Assembly: GCA_964501265.1 (NCBI GenBank)
Contig: CAZCSK010000007.1
Coordinates: forward strand, 1-64,000
Source of the DNA: CAZCSK01 sp964501265
Lineage (GTDB): Bacteria > Actinomycetota > CADDZG01 > JAHWKV01
DNA length: 64,000 nucleotides
Direction: 5' to 3'
Under the pieces are notes generated by a model. That model made no database searches. It had not been told where the DNA came from and saw nothing but the letters and a program-made list of their open reading frames with translations. A program made the translations under genes and the position numbers. Positions within the stretch are counted from its first letter, which is position 1, and the number at the start of each line of letters is the position of its first letter. Below, one piece after another: positions 1-8,683 of the stretch.

Positions 1-527
1 AGGGCAAATCGCAAACGCTGCGCCCGCTTGTTGTGATGACCCCCAAGTCGCTGCTTCGGCTCCCCGCAGCCAAGAGCGGCTCGGTAGACATTACCGAAGG
101 CCGATTCTTCCCAGTGCTACCCGATCCTTTCGGCCCTGCCCCAGGGGAAGCCAGCCGAGTCATCCTGGTCTCGGGCAAGGTCTATTACGACCTGAAGGCC
201 GAGCGGGATCGCCGGGGTCTTTCCTCTGTTGCCTTAGTGCGCGTCGAGCAGCTCTATCCGTTTCCCGCAGACGAGATTGCGGAGGAGCTCAGCCGCCTTC
301 TCGGCGCGGGTAAGGACTCTTCCAAGGCCGATGTCATGTGGGTGCAAGAAGAGCCCGCGAACGCGGGAGCCTGGCGATACATGCATCAAAAATGCATGGA
401 GAAGTTGGAACTCCGCCTGCTCGGATGCACCAGGGACGAGAGTCCCAGCACGGCGACTGGCAGCGCATCGGCGCATCAGCGCGAGCAGGCCGCCCTCATC
501 AGTCAAGCCCTATCCGACATTACCTGA
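1..527 (+). CDS. sucA/kgd: 2-oxoglutarate dehydrogenase/decarboxylase E1 component, C-terminal part (5' end outside window)
   Basis: The reading frame is open from base 3 and ends at TGA 525-527, giving about 174 C-terminal residues. It opens with RPLVVMTPKSLLR, a hallmark of the transketolase-like C-terminal domain of 2-oxoglutarate dehydrogenase E1. The stretches VRVEQLYPFP and MWVQEEPANAGAW are also family signatures. The enzyme performs thiamine-diphosphate-dependent decarboxylation of 2-oxoglutarate in the TCA cycle. In actinobacteria the E1 is often fused to an E2-like domain (Kgd); that part would lie upstream and cannot be judged here. A Ser/Thr/Ala-rich insert (about 143-156 of the visible part) precedes the end. 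The 3' end overlaps the convergent mutM by 8 bases. Confidence 0.93.
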   Translation, partial: GKSQTLRPLVVMTPKSLLRLPAAKSGSVDITEGRFFPVLPDPFGPAPGEASRVILVSGKVYYDLKAERDRRGLSSVALVRVEQLYPFPADEIAEELSRLLGAGKDSSKADVMWVQEEPANAGAWRYMHQKCMEKLELRLLGCTRDESPSTATGSASAHQREQAALISQALSDIT

Positions 528-1365
528 GGAGCTTGGATAGTCTCCGGTCCTTCAATACCTTCCCCTGCGTTTGGCATGTGGGGCAGTAGCACATGGTGTG
601 CTGATCGTAGAAGACCGCCTCGATGGGTCCGTCGCAGCGCGGGCACGGTGAGCCGTTGTGCCGGTGGATGCGTAGTGGCATCGGATACTTATCGGGAATC
701 GGAATACTCAAAGTTTGCTCATAGTGGGCAATCGCACCACCCAGGAGTTCGTCGATTGCCTTGCGCAGCGAGCGAATCTCCTGGGCGGTTAGGTCACTTC
801 CTCTCTTGAACGGCGAGAGTCTCGCGGCATGCAGAACTTCGTCCGCCCACGAACGGCCGATCCCCGCAATAATCCGCTGGTCGCGAAGCATCGCGTTGAG
901 GGGGCGGGTCCCCCTGAGCAGGTCGGCCAGGTTTGCCGGGGCCGGCAGTGCCTCCGGCCCGAGGGTGCCAAGGGAGTCTTCGCTTTCGACGCTCTCGCTG
1001 GGAAGCAATTTGGCCCAAGAGGAATGTCGCGTGCCGAATTCGCGCAATCGCAATTGGCGTCCATCGTCGAGATCGAGGTTCAATCGAGCCGTCCGGTCTC
1101 GCAGCGCCGCCTTCTTTTCGAATAGTTGCAGACGCCCCGCGGACATCAGATGAAGCAGCAAAGTTAAGTCATTGGAGAAGTCGATCAAAAGGTGCTTACC
1201 TCGCCGCCGAATTCCGGTGATGGACTGTCTACTGAGCGAATCTAGGGCCGGAGCCACGCTTTTCAGGGTTCCAATGCCGGGGGCCGCGGCAGATGTGACT
1301 TTCAAACCGGCAACCTCTGCGCCGATCAATCTAGCGGTGATTTCGACTTCAGGCAACTCAGGCAT
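520..1365 (-). CDS. mutM: Formamidopyrimidine-DNA glycosylase (Fpg/Nei family)
   Basis: 281 residues, normal for the family. This base-excision repair enzyme removes oxidised purines such as 8-oxoguanine and nicks the abasic site. It starts MPELPE, with Pro2 as the Schiff-base nucleophile and Glu3 beside it. The conserved lysine is Lys57 in RRRGKHLLIDF. The helix-two-turn-helix region reads LRDQRIIAGIGRSWADEVL, where classical Fpg has GIGNIYADE, so the usual Asn is replaced by Arg. A C-terminal zinc finger has CPRC at 241-244 and CPTC at 261-264. The family is certain; Fpg versus a Nei-like subgroup is less so because of the GIGRSW variant. Confidence 0.88.
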   Translation of the reverse strand: MPELPEVEITARLIGAEVAGLKVTSAAAPGIGTLKSVAPALDSLSRQSITGIRRRGKHLLIDFSNDLTLLLHLMSAGRLQLFEKKAALRDRTARLNLDLDDGRQLRLREFGTRHSSWAKLLPSESVESEDSLGTLGPEALPAPANLADLLRGTRPLNAMLRDQRIIAGIGRSWADEVLHAARLSPFKRGSDLTAQEIRSLRKAIDELLGGAIAHYEQTLSIPIPDKYPMPLRIHRHNGSPCPRCDGPIEAVFYDQHTMCYCPTCQTQGKVLKDRRLSKLLR

Positions 1366-1380
1366 GCGATCCCCGCACCA

Positions 1381-1447
1381 GGAGGCGCGACACCCCTATA
1401 CCGCCTTACCCTTGCGGGGAGTCGGGGTCACGGGGTGTCGCGCCTCC
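1381..1447. repeat. Perfect 16-bp inverted repeat overlapping the helD 3' end
   Basis: GGAGGCGCGACACCCC at 1381-1396 is the exact reverse complement of 1432-1447. The 35-base loop carries the helD stop (1406-1408), so the right arm encodes part of the last helD codons. It sits between helD and mutM, which both run leftward. It could act as a read-through terminator or attenuator, or be a REP-like dispersed element. The left-arm core GGAGGCGCGAC also occurs at the inverted repeat near 33.78 kb. There is no U-tract typical of an intrinsic terminator. Confidence 0.6.
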
Positions 1448-3487
1448 GTGGATCTCCCTTGGGAGGGGCTCGGCGTGGATCAAGCTCAGAGTCTGAGTGG
1501 CGCGAGTAAATGCGACGTAAAGGGCGTGTAGTCCTTGCGGAGATTCGGCGGCGATTCGTGATGGCTCTACAACGATTACGGAATCGAATTCCAGTCCTTT
1601 GACCAACTCAACCGCGGCGACAGTGATCTTTTTCGAAAGACCATGCCTACTGGCCTCGCCGAAATCGAGCGACGCTTCAATCAACTCTGAGGACAAGTGT
1701 TCGTGCAAAGAGCCGGGGACAATCACTACGGCTGTGCCGGGCTGGTCGCTGACGGCCAGCACTGCGGCCGCTGTCTCTTCAGCAAGCTTCGCCGCATGAG
1801 TCCTCGTGAATACAGGTTGCACACCAGAAGAGCGAATCGATCGCGGCGGCTTGACGGAGCTGAGCAGTCGCCCCGCGAGATCCATGATTTCGGACGGAGT
1901 TCGATAGTTTACCGTCAGCTCGCAAAGTCGAGAAGGCCGGAGATTGGGAAGGTGAGCAAGAATCTCGTCCCAGTGCGTGCGACTTTCCAGTCCGGTGGTT
2001 TGGGCGAGGTCGCCCACTACAGTCATCGATCCGTTGGACGAACGCCGTTTCAGCATCAGCAACTGCATGGCGGAAAGATCTTGGACCTCGTCGACGACGA
2101 TGTGCCGGTAATTACGACGTTCCTCATCACCATCGAGCAGCGTTGACAACTCGTCGAGCAACGGGAGGTCGGCTTCAGTAAATCCGGTCTGATCTTGGGG
2201 TTTGGTCAACAGTCTTACCTCCGCAGGCGAAAGCACACCGCGGGCGGCGCGGGCGAGGGCTGGAGATGAGACAAGCTTTTCGAGAGCCTGCTGCGGCGTG
2301 GGCGCGAGCCATATTTCGTCCATGGCCGCGGAAAAGATGGTTTCCTCGTCGAGAAAGGACGTCATCTCCTTTTTTGTCATCAGGATGGAGTTGGCCACCT
2401 TGCCGGGTGAGCGGAGATATTGGCGGTAAAGGCGACCGGCGGCCAACCTTTCTATGTGCGCCCGGCCCGGATTGTGGGCGATCTCCATGCGGCGGACGGA
2501 GCTGATTATCGACATCGAATCGGCACGTGTGAGGACAAGTTGCCGACCGTCCGCCTCGATCGTCAGAGTTTTGCTCAAAGGTGCGGGAAGTTCCGACACG
2601 GCCTTCGCAAGGACGGCGGCCATTCGGGCGTCACCCTTCAATCGCGCTGACTCGGACGACTCGGTGCGGGTTGGCTTTGTCGACACCATACCCTGAGGCG
2701 TTGTAAGGACGGCGCCGGTTTCTCCGAGCGCCGGCAGGACCCCACTTATGTATCGGAGGAACAGCCGGTTGGGGCCGACGACGAGGACGCTTTCGGGATG
2801 GATCTGATCACGCATTTGGAACATCAGATAGGCGGCGCGATGCAGGGCGACTGCGGTCTTTCCCGTACCTGGTCCACCTTGAATCGCAAGCACTCCCGAG
2901 GGGTCCGACCGGACTATCTCGTCTTGCTCCGCTTGCATCGTGGCAACGATGTCGCGCATCTGGCCTGTGCGCACCTGGGTGACAGCCGCGGTCAGCGATC
3001 GCGCTCCTGCCACTTCCGGTGCGCCCAGACCCGTTTGGCTCAGGTCTTCATCTTCGATGGAGAGCAACTCTTGCCCCTCGCAGAGAAAGTGTCGGCGAAG
3101 TGTGAGCCCCATCGGATGGTGACCGGTTGCCCGATAGAAGGGCTCGGCCGCCGGCGCTCGCCAGTCGATGACCACTGCCTCGTGCTCGGGGCCGGCGACC
3201 GCTCGCCGGCCGATGTAGTAAGAGTCGCCGTCGACCGGTATGGTCCGGCCGAAGCACAACGAGTCGTGGCCGACGTTCAGGTGGTCGATCCGTTCGAGGG
3301 CTGTCTGGACGAATACGTCTCGGTTGACCTGGTGACTGTACGTTCCACCTCGGTCTTTGATTTTGGAGTCCCGCAGGCGAATGGCAGACGCCCTCATGGC
3401 GCCCAGGCATTCGTAGGCAAAGTTGATATATGCCTGCTCCTGTTCGAGTGTAGCGGGGGCATCGAGTGTGGGTTTTGTTGCAGCGAT
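1406..3487 (-). CDS. helD: HelD-like superfamily 1 helicase/ATPase (RNA polymerase recycling)
   Basis: An UvrD/HelD-type ATPase. HelD proteins bind stalled RNA polymerase and release it from DNA. Walker A is GGPGTGKTAV (about residue 204), the Walker B-like motif is IVVDEVQDLS, and the C-terminal motifs VKGLEFDSVIVVEP and LYVAFTRA are present. The first ATG (3397) would cut off EQAYINFAYECLGAMR, which is the conserved start of the HelD N-terminal coiled coil. A strong AAGGAG at 3500-3495 lies 7 bases before an ATC codon at 3487 and 4 bases before a CTG at 3490. I therefore place the start at 3487, giving 693 residues; 3490 is the alternative. The gene is single, leftward, and ends in a perfect inverted repeat. 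Confidence 0.85.
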   Translation of the reverse strand: MAATKPTLDAPATLEQEQAYINFAYECLGAMRASAIRLRDSKIKDRGGTYSHQVNRDVFVQTALERIDHLNVGHDSLCFGRTIPVDGDSYYIGRRAVAGPEHEAVVIDWRAPAAEPFYRATGHHPMGLTLRRHFLCEGQELLSIEDEDLSQTGLGAPEVAGARSLTAAVTQVRTGQMRDIVATMQAEQDEIVRSDPSGVLAIQGGPGTGKTAVALHRAAYLMFQMRDQIHPESVLVVGPNRLFLRYISGVLPALGETGAVLTTPQGMVSTKPTRTESSESARLKGDARMAAVLAKAVSELPAPLSKTLTIEADGRQLVLTRADSMSIISSVRRMEIAHNPGRAHIERLAAGRLYRQYLRSPGKVANSILMTKKEMTSFLDEETIFSAAMDEIWLAPTPQQALEKLVSSPALARAARGVLSPAEVRLLTKPQDQTGFTEADLPLLDELSTLLDGDEERRNYRHIVVDEVQDLSAMQLLMLKRRSSNGSMTVVGDLAQTTGLESRTHWDEILAHLPNLRPSRLCELTVNYRTPSEIMDLAGRLLSSVKPPRSIRSSGVQPVFTRTHAAKLAEETAAAVLAVSDQPGTAVVIVPGSLHEHLSSELIEASLDFGEASRHGLSKKITVAAVELVKGLEFDSVIVVEPSRIAAESPQGLHALYVAFTRATQTLSLIHAEPLPREIHGGATPRDPDSPQG

Positions 3488-3621
3488 CAGTAAGCTCCTT
3501 AGGAAGGGGACCCACCAGCATGAGCCAAGCGGGACCTTGAAGCAAGCGGCAAGACGCGGATAGAATTGATTTAGAAACTGATGACAGCTTTGCGCTCCCG
3601 GACGTTCGAATTACCACCCCA

Positions 3622-4152
3622 TTGAAGCCGGTGCGGCTCGGGCGCGTCCTGGGGCTGAATCTTAGCGCGGGCCCCTCGGCGGCGCCTGCGTTGCTCCTTC
3701 TTGCTGGGGTCTTTTTCGCGACTGGCTACCTTGCATTTCAAGCCTCATTGGTCGTTGCAATCTTGGGCGCTTTGGGCCTTACTCTCCTGCATGTCACTCA
3801 GGAACTCATTCATCAGTGGGGACACTCCGTTGCTGCCCGCAGTGTAGGGCACCCGATGACCGGGGTCAGGTTGTGGCTGATATTTGGAGCGAGCGAATAT
3901 CCGGCCGATGAACCCGAAATACTCGCTTCGATGCACATCAGGCGGGCGCTAGGTGGGCCCATAGTCAGTCTTGTCGTAAGCGCTGCACTCGCGCCAATCG
4001 CCTGGTACTTCTGGTCCGCTGATGCGTGGCTTCCAGCCGGATGGTTGGCGGTAATGACTTTTGCCGACAGCCTTATCTTTTCCGTCGGCCCCTTTGTGCC
4101 TCTTGGCTTCAACGACGGGAGCTCTATTCTTCGTGCGCTGAGGAGCCGATGA
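3622..4152 (+). CDS. M50 (site-2 protease-like) membrane protein with degenerate zinc motif
   Basis: 176 residues and about four hydrophobic helices. The motif HQWGH at 64-68 sits where M50 metalloproteases carry HExxH. The catalytic Glu is Gln here while both zinc-binding His remain. Further matches are GGPIVSL (compare GGPxxN) and a C-terminal FNDGSSILRALR, which resembles the third zinc-ligand region xDGGxIL. With Gln in place of Glu, peptidase activity is doubtful; it may be a non-catalytic membrane protein. The start is a TTG at 3622, the first start-like codon after an in-frame stop at 3538; there is no strong ribosome binding site. The 3' end overlaps the convergent aminotransferase by 29 bases. 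Confidence 0.65.
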   Translation: MKPVRLGRVLGLNLSAGPSAAPALLLLAGVFFATGYLAFQASLVVAILGALGLTLLHVTQELIHQWGHSVAARSVGHPMTGVRLWLIFGASEYPADEPEILASMHIRRALGGPIVSLVVSAALAPIAWYFWSADAWLPAGWLAVMTFADSLIFSVGPFVPLGFNDGSSILRALRSR

Positions 4153-5296
4153 TTTTGCGAAGGGCGTCGCCGAGTTTCTCGTAATCGGAACTGCGGTTGT
4201 ATATCTGGGCGGAAATCCTAAGAATCGATTGTTTTCCCCAAGCGAAAATCGGAACTTCGATTTGGTGTTCCTGATAGAGGCGCGCCTGCAACTCTTCAGA
4301 AGTCCCCGCGGTTTGGAGCGGGAGAAACACGATCCCCATTGAAATGAAGGGGCCCAACTCACCTGGGTCTGCCCCAACTGCCTGCGCGATAACGGAGAGT
4401 GATTTCCGAGTCAATTCGTTGTTGTAGATCCTGACCCGGTCCCACCCGATGTCGCTCATGAAACGGATCGCCGCCGGGACGGACAGATAAGCAGTCGGAT
4501 CATGCGTGCCGGTCCAGGCGAACTCCTCGCCAAAGTCTCCCAACCAGGGGTGGGACGTAACCAAAGGATGGAGACCCTTTTGCAGTTCGCGCTTCACATA
4601 CAGGACCGCGGCCCCTTTCGGCGAGCACACCCATTTGTGAAAGTTGCCGGTCCAAAAGTCGGGGTCGAGTTTCCGAATGCTTACAGGAAACATGCCCGGG
4701 GCGTGCGCCGCATCCACCATTACCAGCACGCCGCGTCGACGGCACGACTCGATGATGTTGGAGATGGGAAAGACGGCGGCTGAATGGGATGCGATGTGGT
4801 CGACGATTACCAACTTTGTTCTTTCGGTGATGCGCTCTTCGATTAGCGCCGTCGTTGCGGCCGGTTCAGGAAGAGGGCATGGCACGTCGCACACAACTGC
4901 CCTTGCCGCGTGGGAAAAGCACCAACGCTGCGCCGCATGCGTGACCGCCGAGTAAGAATGGCTGGTGATCAGGACTTCATCGCCTGCCCCCAGCTTGATA
5001 TTTGAAAGGACCGTATTCACCGCGGTCGTTGCGTTCGGTACGAATACGAGGTCTTGCGCGTCGGCATCAAGAAAACTCGCGGCTTCTCCCAGCGCATTTT
5101 CCAGCAACCCGGGCAAACGCCGATAAAGAAACTCGACGGGGCGCGCTTCCATCTGTTCGCGCCACTGGGTCTGAGCTTCGAGAACGGGGCGAGGGCAAGC
5201 TCCGAATGATCCGTGATTCAGGAAAGTGATGCCGGGGTCGAGAATCCAATGGTTTCTTAGCGATTCCCAGTCTGCGCCCCACTCCGAGTTCTGCAC
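4124..5296 (-). CDS. Aminotransferase class V (isopenicillin-N epimerase/cysteine desulfurase-like), PLP enzyme
   Basis: 390 residues from a GTG start. The fold-type I PLP features are FLNHGSFGACP near the N-terminus, VPNATTAVNTVL (phosphate-binding), VDAAHAPGM (Asp that pairs with the pyridine nitrogen) and NFHKWVCSPKG, which carries the Schiff-base lysine. The opening NHGSFG and the lysine context match the isopenicillin-N epimerase-like (CefD-type) group better than the IscS/NifS group. That group covers epimerases, hercynylcysteine lyases and many uncharacterised enzymes, so the substrate cannot be named. It is divergent from msrB, with about 40 bases between the starts. Confidence 0.85.
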   Translation of the reverse strand: MQNSEWGADWESLRNHWILDPGITFLNHGSFGACPRPVLEAQTQWREQMEARPVEFLYRRLPGLLENALGEAASFLDADAQDLVFVPNATTAVNTVLSNIKLGAGDEVLITSHSYSAVTHAAQRWCFSHAARAVVCDVPCPLPEPAATTALIEERITERTKLVIVDHIASHSAAVFPISNIIESCRRRGVLVMVDAAHAPGMFPVSIRKLDPDFWTGNFHKWVCSPKGAAVLYVKRELQKGLHPLVTSHPWLGDFGEEFAWTGTHDPTAYLSVPAAIRFMSDIGWDRVRIYNNELTRKSLSVIAQAVGADPGELGPFISMGIVFLPLQTAGTSEELQARLYQEHQIEVPIFAWGKQSILRISAQIYNRSSDYEKLGDALRKIIGSSAHEE

Positions 5297-5338
5297 GCCG
5301 GTATTATCGTGCTACGAAGCTTTCCTATGGAGGTTCGC

Positions 5339-5746
5339 ATGGATGCCAAGGTAACCAAGACCGACGAAGAATGGCGAGAGCAACTGACTCCCGACCAGTA
5401 CAGGATTTTGCGGGAGGCGGCAACGGAGCCACCCTTTACCGGTAAATATGTTCACAACCACGATGACGGCTCATACGTCTGCGGCGCTTGCGGGACGGAA
5501 CTGTTTTCGTCCGACACTAAGTTCGACTCTGGGAGTGGCTGGCCCAGCTTCACAGATCCGATGAATGCCGCTAACGTTGAACTTAAGACTGACCGTAGCC
5601 TCGGCATGGTTCGAGTGGAAGTGTGCTGCGCGGCCTGCGGTTCGCATCTCGGTCACGTTTTTGACGACGGCCCCGGCTCGTCGGGAAAGCGTTACTGCAT
5701 CAACTCTTGTGCCCTCGAATTCTCGGAGCAAGGGATAGAGGACTAG
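5339..5746 (+). CDS. msrB: Peptide-methionine (R)-S-oxide reductase
   Basis: 135 residues. MsrB reduces the R-epimer of methionine sulfoxide in proteins and so repairs oxidative damage in the cytoplasm. Two structural-zinc CxxC pairs are visible (CGAC and CAAC). The substrate-binding run is FDSGSGWPSF, and the resolving/catalytic region is GKRYCINSCALEF with the redox Cys in RYCINS. The ATG at 5339 is chosen because GGAGG lies 5 bases upstream; an in-frame upstream start at 5309 would add ten unconserved residues. It is monocistronic. Confidence 0.96.
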   Translation: MDAKVTKTDEEWREQLTPDQYRILREAATEPPFTGKYVHNHDDGSYVCGACGTELFSSDTKFDSGSGWPSFTDPMNAANVELKTDRSLGMVRVEVCCAACGSHLGHVFDDGPGSSGKRYCINSCALEFSEQGIED

Positions 5747-5803
5747 CTTCCCATCACTTAATGGCGCTGAGCGCGACTCAGCGATGACGGACGGATAAAA
5801 GTC

Positions 5804-6796
5804 GTGACGCGACGTCCCTATCTCGCCGGAGTTCTCGGTGCTCTCTTCATCGCATTCTCGGCGATCCTGGTGAGACTCGCGGGGGTGCAACCCTCTACTG
5901 CCGCCGTGTTTCGTTGCGTTTATGCGCTGCCGGTGTTGGGTGTGATTGCCTGGCGCGAGAGGGTGCGGTTCGGCCCCCGGCCGCGGCGGCAGCGCCTGAT
6001 CGCGGCGGGGGCCGGCGTGTTCTTCGCTCTGGATCTGGTCTTCTGGCACAACGCGATCGCCGCCGTCGGGGCGGGTCTGGGAACAGCCTTGGCGAACAGC
6101 CAAATTGTGTTCATCGGTCTGATCGCGTGGTTGGTTCACCGCGAGCGACCCGAGACAAGGGCTCTGCTGGCGATTCCAGTCGCCGCTGCCGGGCTTGTGT
6201 TGATCTCGGGAGTGATCGGGGAGGGTGCATTCGGTAAGGACCCCGGACTCGGTGTTTTCTTCGGTGTGATGACCGCCCTTGCATATTCTGGCTTCATTCT
6301 TGTTCTGCGCGCAGGGAATCGTGATCTGCGGCGTCCGGCGGGACCCCTTTTCGACGCGACGGCCACGACCGCTGTCGTCGCTCTCTTGATCGGCCTGGTC
6401 ATCAAGGACGTAAACCTCGAGCCTTCGTGGCCGGCGCACGGGTGGCTTGCGCTCTTGGCCCTTGAAGCGCAGGTCGCCGGCTGGCTTTTGATTTCGATTT
6501 CCTTGCCGAGACTTCCGGCGGCGATGACGTCGCTATTGCTGCTTGTCCAGCCAATTGCGTCGGTGGCTCTTGCCGGCGTGATTCTGGCCGAGACTCCCTC
6601 AGCTGTTCAAATCCTCGGAGTCGGCTTCATCCTTCTGGGAATAGTCTATGCAAACTCAGGTCGTCGCACGGATGACGGATCGCTCTCGTCCGCTCCAGAT
6701 AAGGAAAATGACGCCGGTCAGAAGATGAAAAATGTCCGCGGCGAGATTGGAGCCGAGAAGTCCGAAGCCCCTACCTACACCGAGGAGGAGCATTAG
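5804..6796 (+). CDS. EamA/DMT-family permease
   Basis: 330 residues with about ten transmembrane helices in two EamA repeats, the architecture of drug/metabolite transporters. The N-terminal helix LAGVLGALFIAFSAILVRLAG and the second repeat ending LAGVILAETPSAVQILGVGFILLG are typical. The substrate is unknown. The start is GTG 5804. The hydrophobic core ends near residue 285. A hydrophilic tail of about 45 residues then runs 141 bases into the opposite-strand acyltransferase gene, so the tail is probably only a run-on to the next stop. Confidence 0.85.
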   Translation: MTRRPYLAGVLGALFIAFSAILVRLAGVQPSTAAVFRCVYALPVLGVIAWRERVRFGPRPRRQRLIAAGAGVFFALDLVFWHNAIAAVGAGLGTALANSQIVFIGLIAWLVHRERPETRALLAIPVAAAGLVLISGVIGEGAFGKDPGLGVFFGVMTALAYSGFILVLRAGNRDLRRPAGPLFDATATTAVVALLIGLVIKDVNLEPSWPAHGWLALLALEAQVAGWLLISISLPRLPAAMTSLLLLVQPIASVALAGVILAETPSAVQILGVGFILLGIVYANSGRRTDDGSLSSAPDKENDAGQKMKNVRGEIGAEKSEAPTYTEEEH

Positions 6797-8167
6797 TGCT
6801 CCGGCAACAAACCAGTTGCGCCGCGCATTTGACAGAGCGAGTCCTCCGAGCAAAAGATGGATCAAATTCTGAAGTGGATTGATCCCGAAAAAGACGAGCC
6901 GATCGCCACTCGATGCGGCAAACGCTTCAAAGCCCGACACGGCGAAGCCGAGAATGCCGATCAGCAGGTAAGTCGTTCCAAGCGCGGCCCGAAAGGCGCC
7001 GGGGGCAGGCGCGTCAGCGGGCGCCGTACGCTTCTTGCGATCTCGCTCGAATCTGCCGAAAGTGAACACCAGGGCCGCCAAAACAACGCTGAGGACAACT
7101 ATCCAGACGGGCCGTAGCGCCCACCACGAGGCGGTGCCAACCTGTGGCTGCGGGAAGCCGAGTGGATACGCGACGCCGACTGCAATCATCATCGCGGTTT
7201 GATGCCACAGAAACATTGTCATGATCACGACGTTCAGCCCAATCACAACAGCCCACGGACGCGCGGACTTAAGCCAACGCGTGACGCGCGGTCGTGCAAG
7301 CATCACCAGCCCGACTTGCCAGCAAGTGAGCGCAATGATCGCGACCGTTGGGGGGTTAGTGTTGCTTCGCTCGTTGCGCATGCCAACCATGCTCGACGAA
7401 TAGACGCCTGAAGCAGTAAGTGCGATCAACGCAATGAGCCCTGAGAATGTGAGGATCCAAAAAAACCGAGGCGAACGTTGGAGGGTGCCGTCGGCGTAGA
7501 AGAACCCCAATTGATGCACGAGTAGCCAGACGAATGCGAAGTTGAGGTAGGCGAAGTCTTCGAGACCTAAGCCAATGGCGGCAAGATCGACTGCGATCAC
7601 CCCGGCCGTCATAATCCCAAGTACTCGGACCCCGAACTTGAGATGCAAGTCGACCATCATCGGGGCGAACGCAATCATGATCATGTAGATCCCGATGAAC
7701 CACAAAGGCCGCGTCAAGAGCCCGGTGGCAATACGTAGCACGCCATCATCAACTGTTGTGAGCCAGTCCACTGCAATTGTCAGAGGAATCCAGACTGCAA
7801 GGAACACCGTGGTCGGGCGCATCAGCCTTGCCACGCGGCCCGAGATGAATTCGCCATAACCCCCACCTCGCCGGCGCACCGCCTGCATAGTCACGAAGTT
7901 CGAGAATCCACCGACGAAGAAAAACACCGGCATGACCTGCAAGATCCAGGTGGCGACCCACAGCCCTGGCACAACGTGCAGTGCGTTGACCCCGCTCACT
8001 TTGCCTTGTCGGAAATAGATCGCCGCGATCAACCAATGCCCAAGTACGACCACCATGATGCTTATCGCCCGCAGAAAGTCCACGTATCGATCTCGGGAAT
8101 CAGGCGTAGCAGCCGCCATCTGCTTGAGACTCACGCTGCTGATCTTTTCAGATTTGCGGGGGCCCAC
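6656..8167 (-). CDS. Acyltransferase family 3 integral membrane protein
   Basis: Up to 503 residues with about eleven membrane helices. The N-terminal helix reads RDRYVDFLRAISIMVVVLGHW; the family's hallmark Arg and catalytic His (VLGHW) are both present. Family members transfer acetyl or other acyl groups to extracytoplasmic glycans, peptidoglycan or small molecules; the substrate cannot be told here. Start candidates are GTG 8167, GTG 8134 and ATG 8119. None has a convincing ribosome binding site, and the conserved part begins just after the ATG. It is divergent from the secreted-protein gene at 8207. Confidence 0.85.
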   Translation of the reverse strand: MGPRKSEKISSVSLKQMAAATPDSRDRYVDFLRAISIMVVVLGHWLIAAIYFRQGKVSGVNALHVVPGLWVATWILQVMPVFFFVGGFSNFVTMQAVRRRGGGYGEFISGRVARLMRPTTVFLAVWIPLTIAVDWLTTVDDGVLRIATGLLTRPLWFIGIYMIMIAFAPMMVDLHLKFGVRVLGIMTAGVIAVDLAAIGLGLEDFAYLNFAFVWLLVHQLGFFYADGTLQRSPRFFWILTFSGLIALIALTASGVYSSSMVGMRNERSNTNPPTVAIIALTCWQVGLVMLARPRVTRWLKSARPWAVVIGLNVVIMTMFLWHQTAMMIAVGVAYPLGFPQPQVGTASWWALRPVWIVVLSVVLAALVFTFGRFERDRKKRTAPADAPAPGAFRAALGTTYLLIGILGFAVSGFEAFAASSGDRLVFFGINPLQNLIHLLLGGLALSNARRNWFVAGALMLLLGVGRGFGLLGSNLAADIFHLLTGVIFLIWSGRERSVIRATT

Positions 8168-8206
8168 TGCGGTATGCTTGAAGTTAACGAAAGAACGGAG
8201 GATCGC

Positions 8207-8548
8207 ATGCGAAGGTTAGTAGCCGCGCTGATTGTCATCGGAGCACTCGTCGCGTCCGGATTGCCGGCTGCCTTGGCACAAACTCTGGCCGCCCCCGCGG
8301 CTCCGCCGAGCCCTGTTTTTGAAGTGCGATTCTACGAAGAGAACGGTTTCACCTGCAGGATTCAAGGATCCCCAGCAATAATTGACAAGCGTGAACATCA
8401 GGATTCGATCGACCGCAGGATCAACTCGTTTCGCTTGCGCCCTCGCTTCATCCCCGACTTGGCGCCTCGAGTGATCCCGCCGGTTCCGCAGACCCTGGAA
8501 CGGTGCGGAGCGGGTGTTGCGGATCCTGCAGCAGTCGCGGCTGGCTAG
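8207..8548 (+). CDS. Small secreted protein of unknown function
   Basis: 113 residues. An Arg-Arg start, a hydrophobic stretch (4-20) and an AxA-type site near residue 25 (AALAQ) form a Sec signal peptide. The mature part has two Cys (in FTCRI and ERCGA) that could form a disulfide, and a Pro-rich basic middle. I recognise no domain. ATG 8207 is preceded by GGAGG at 8197-8201. It lies just upstream of two ligand-binding-protein genes on the same strand. Confidence 0.6.
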   Translation: MRRLVAALIVIGALVASGLPAALAQTLAAPAAPPSPVFEVRFYEENGFTCRIQGSPAIIDKREHQDSIDRRINSFRLRPRFIPDLAPRVIPPVPQTLERCGAGVADPAAVAAG

Positions 8549-8683
8549 AAGTTCTTCGCTCGATCTCTGCCGACTGGCCCAGCTTTGCATTCGTTGAGAA
8601 TGAAAAGTATCAGCCATAGCTTTACGTTCCTGTTATCGGCGTGTTCGGATTTCTAAGACGACTCGCCAGTCCCCGGCCGCCGC

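Noticed and set aside
5471..6439. 322-residue open frame on the - strand
   Set aside because: Antisense to msrB and the EamA permease; low-complexity charged sequence with no family pattern.
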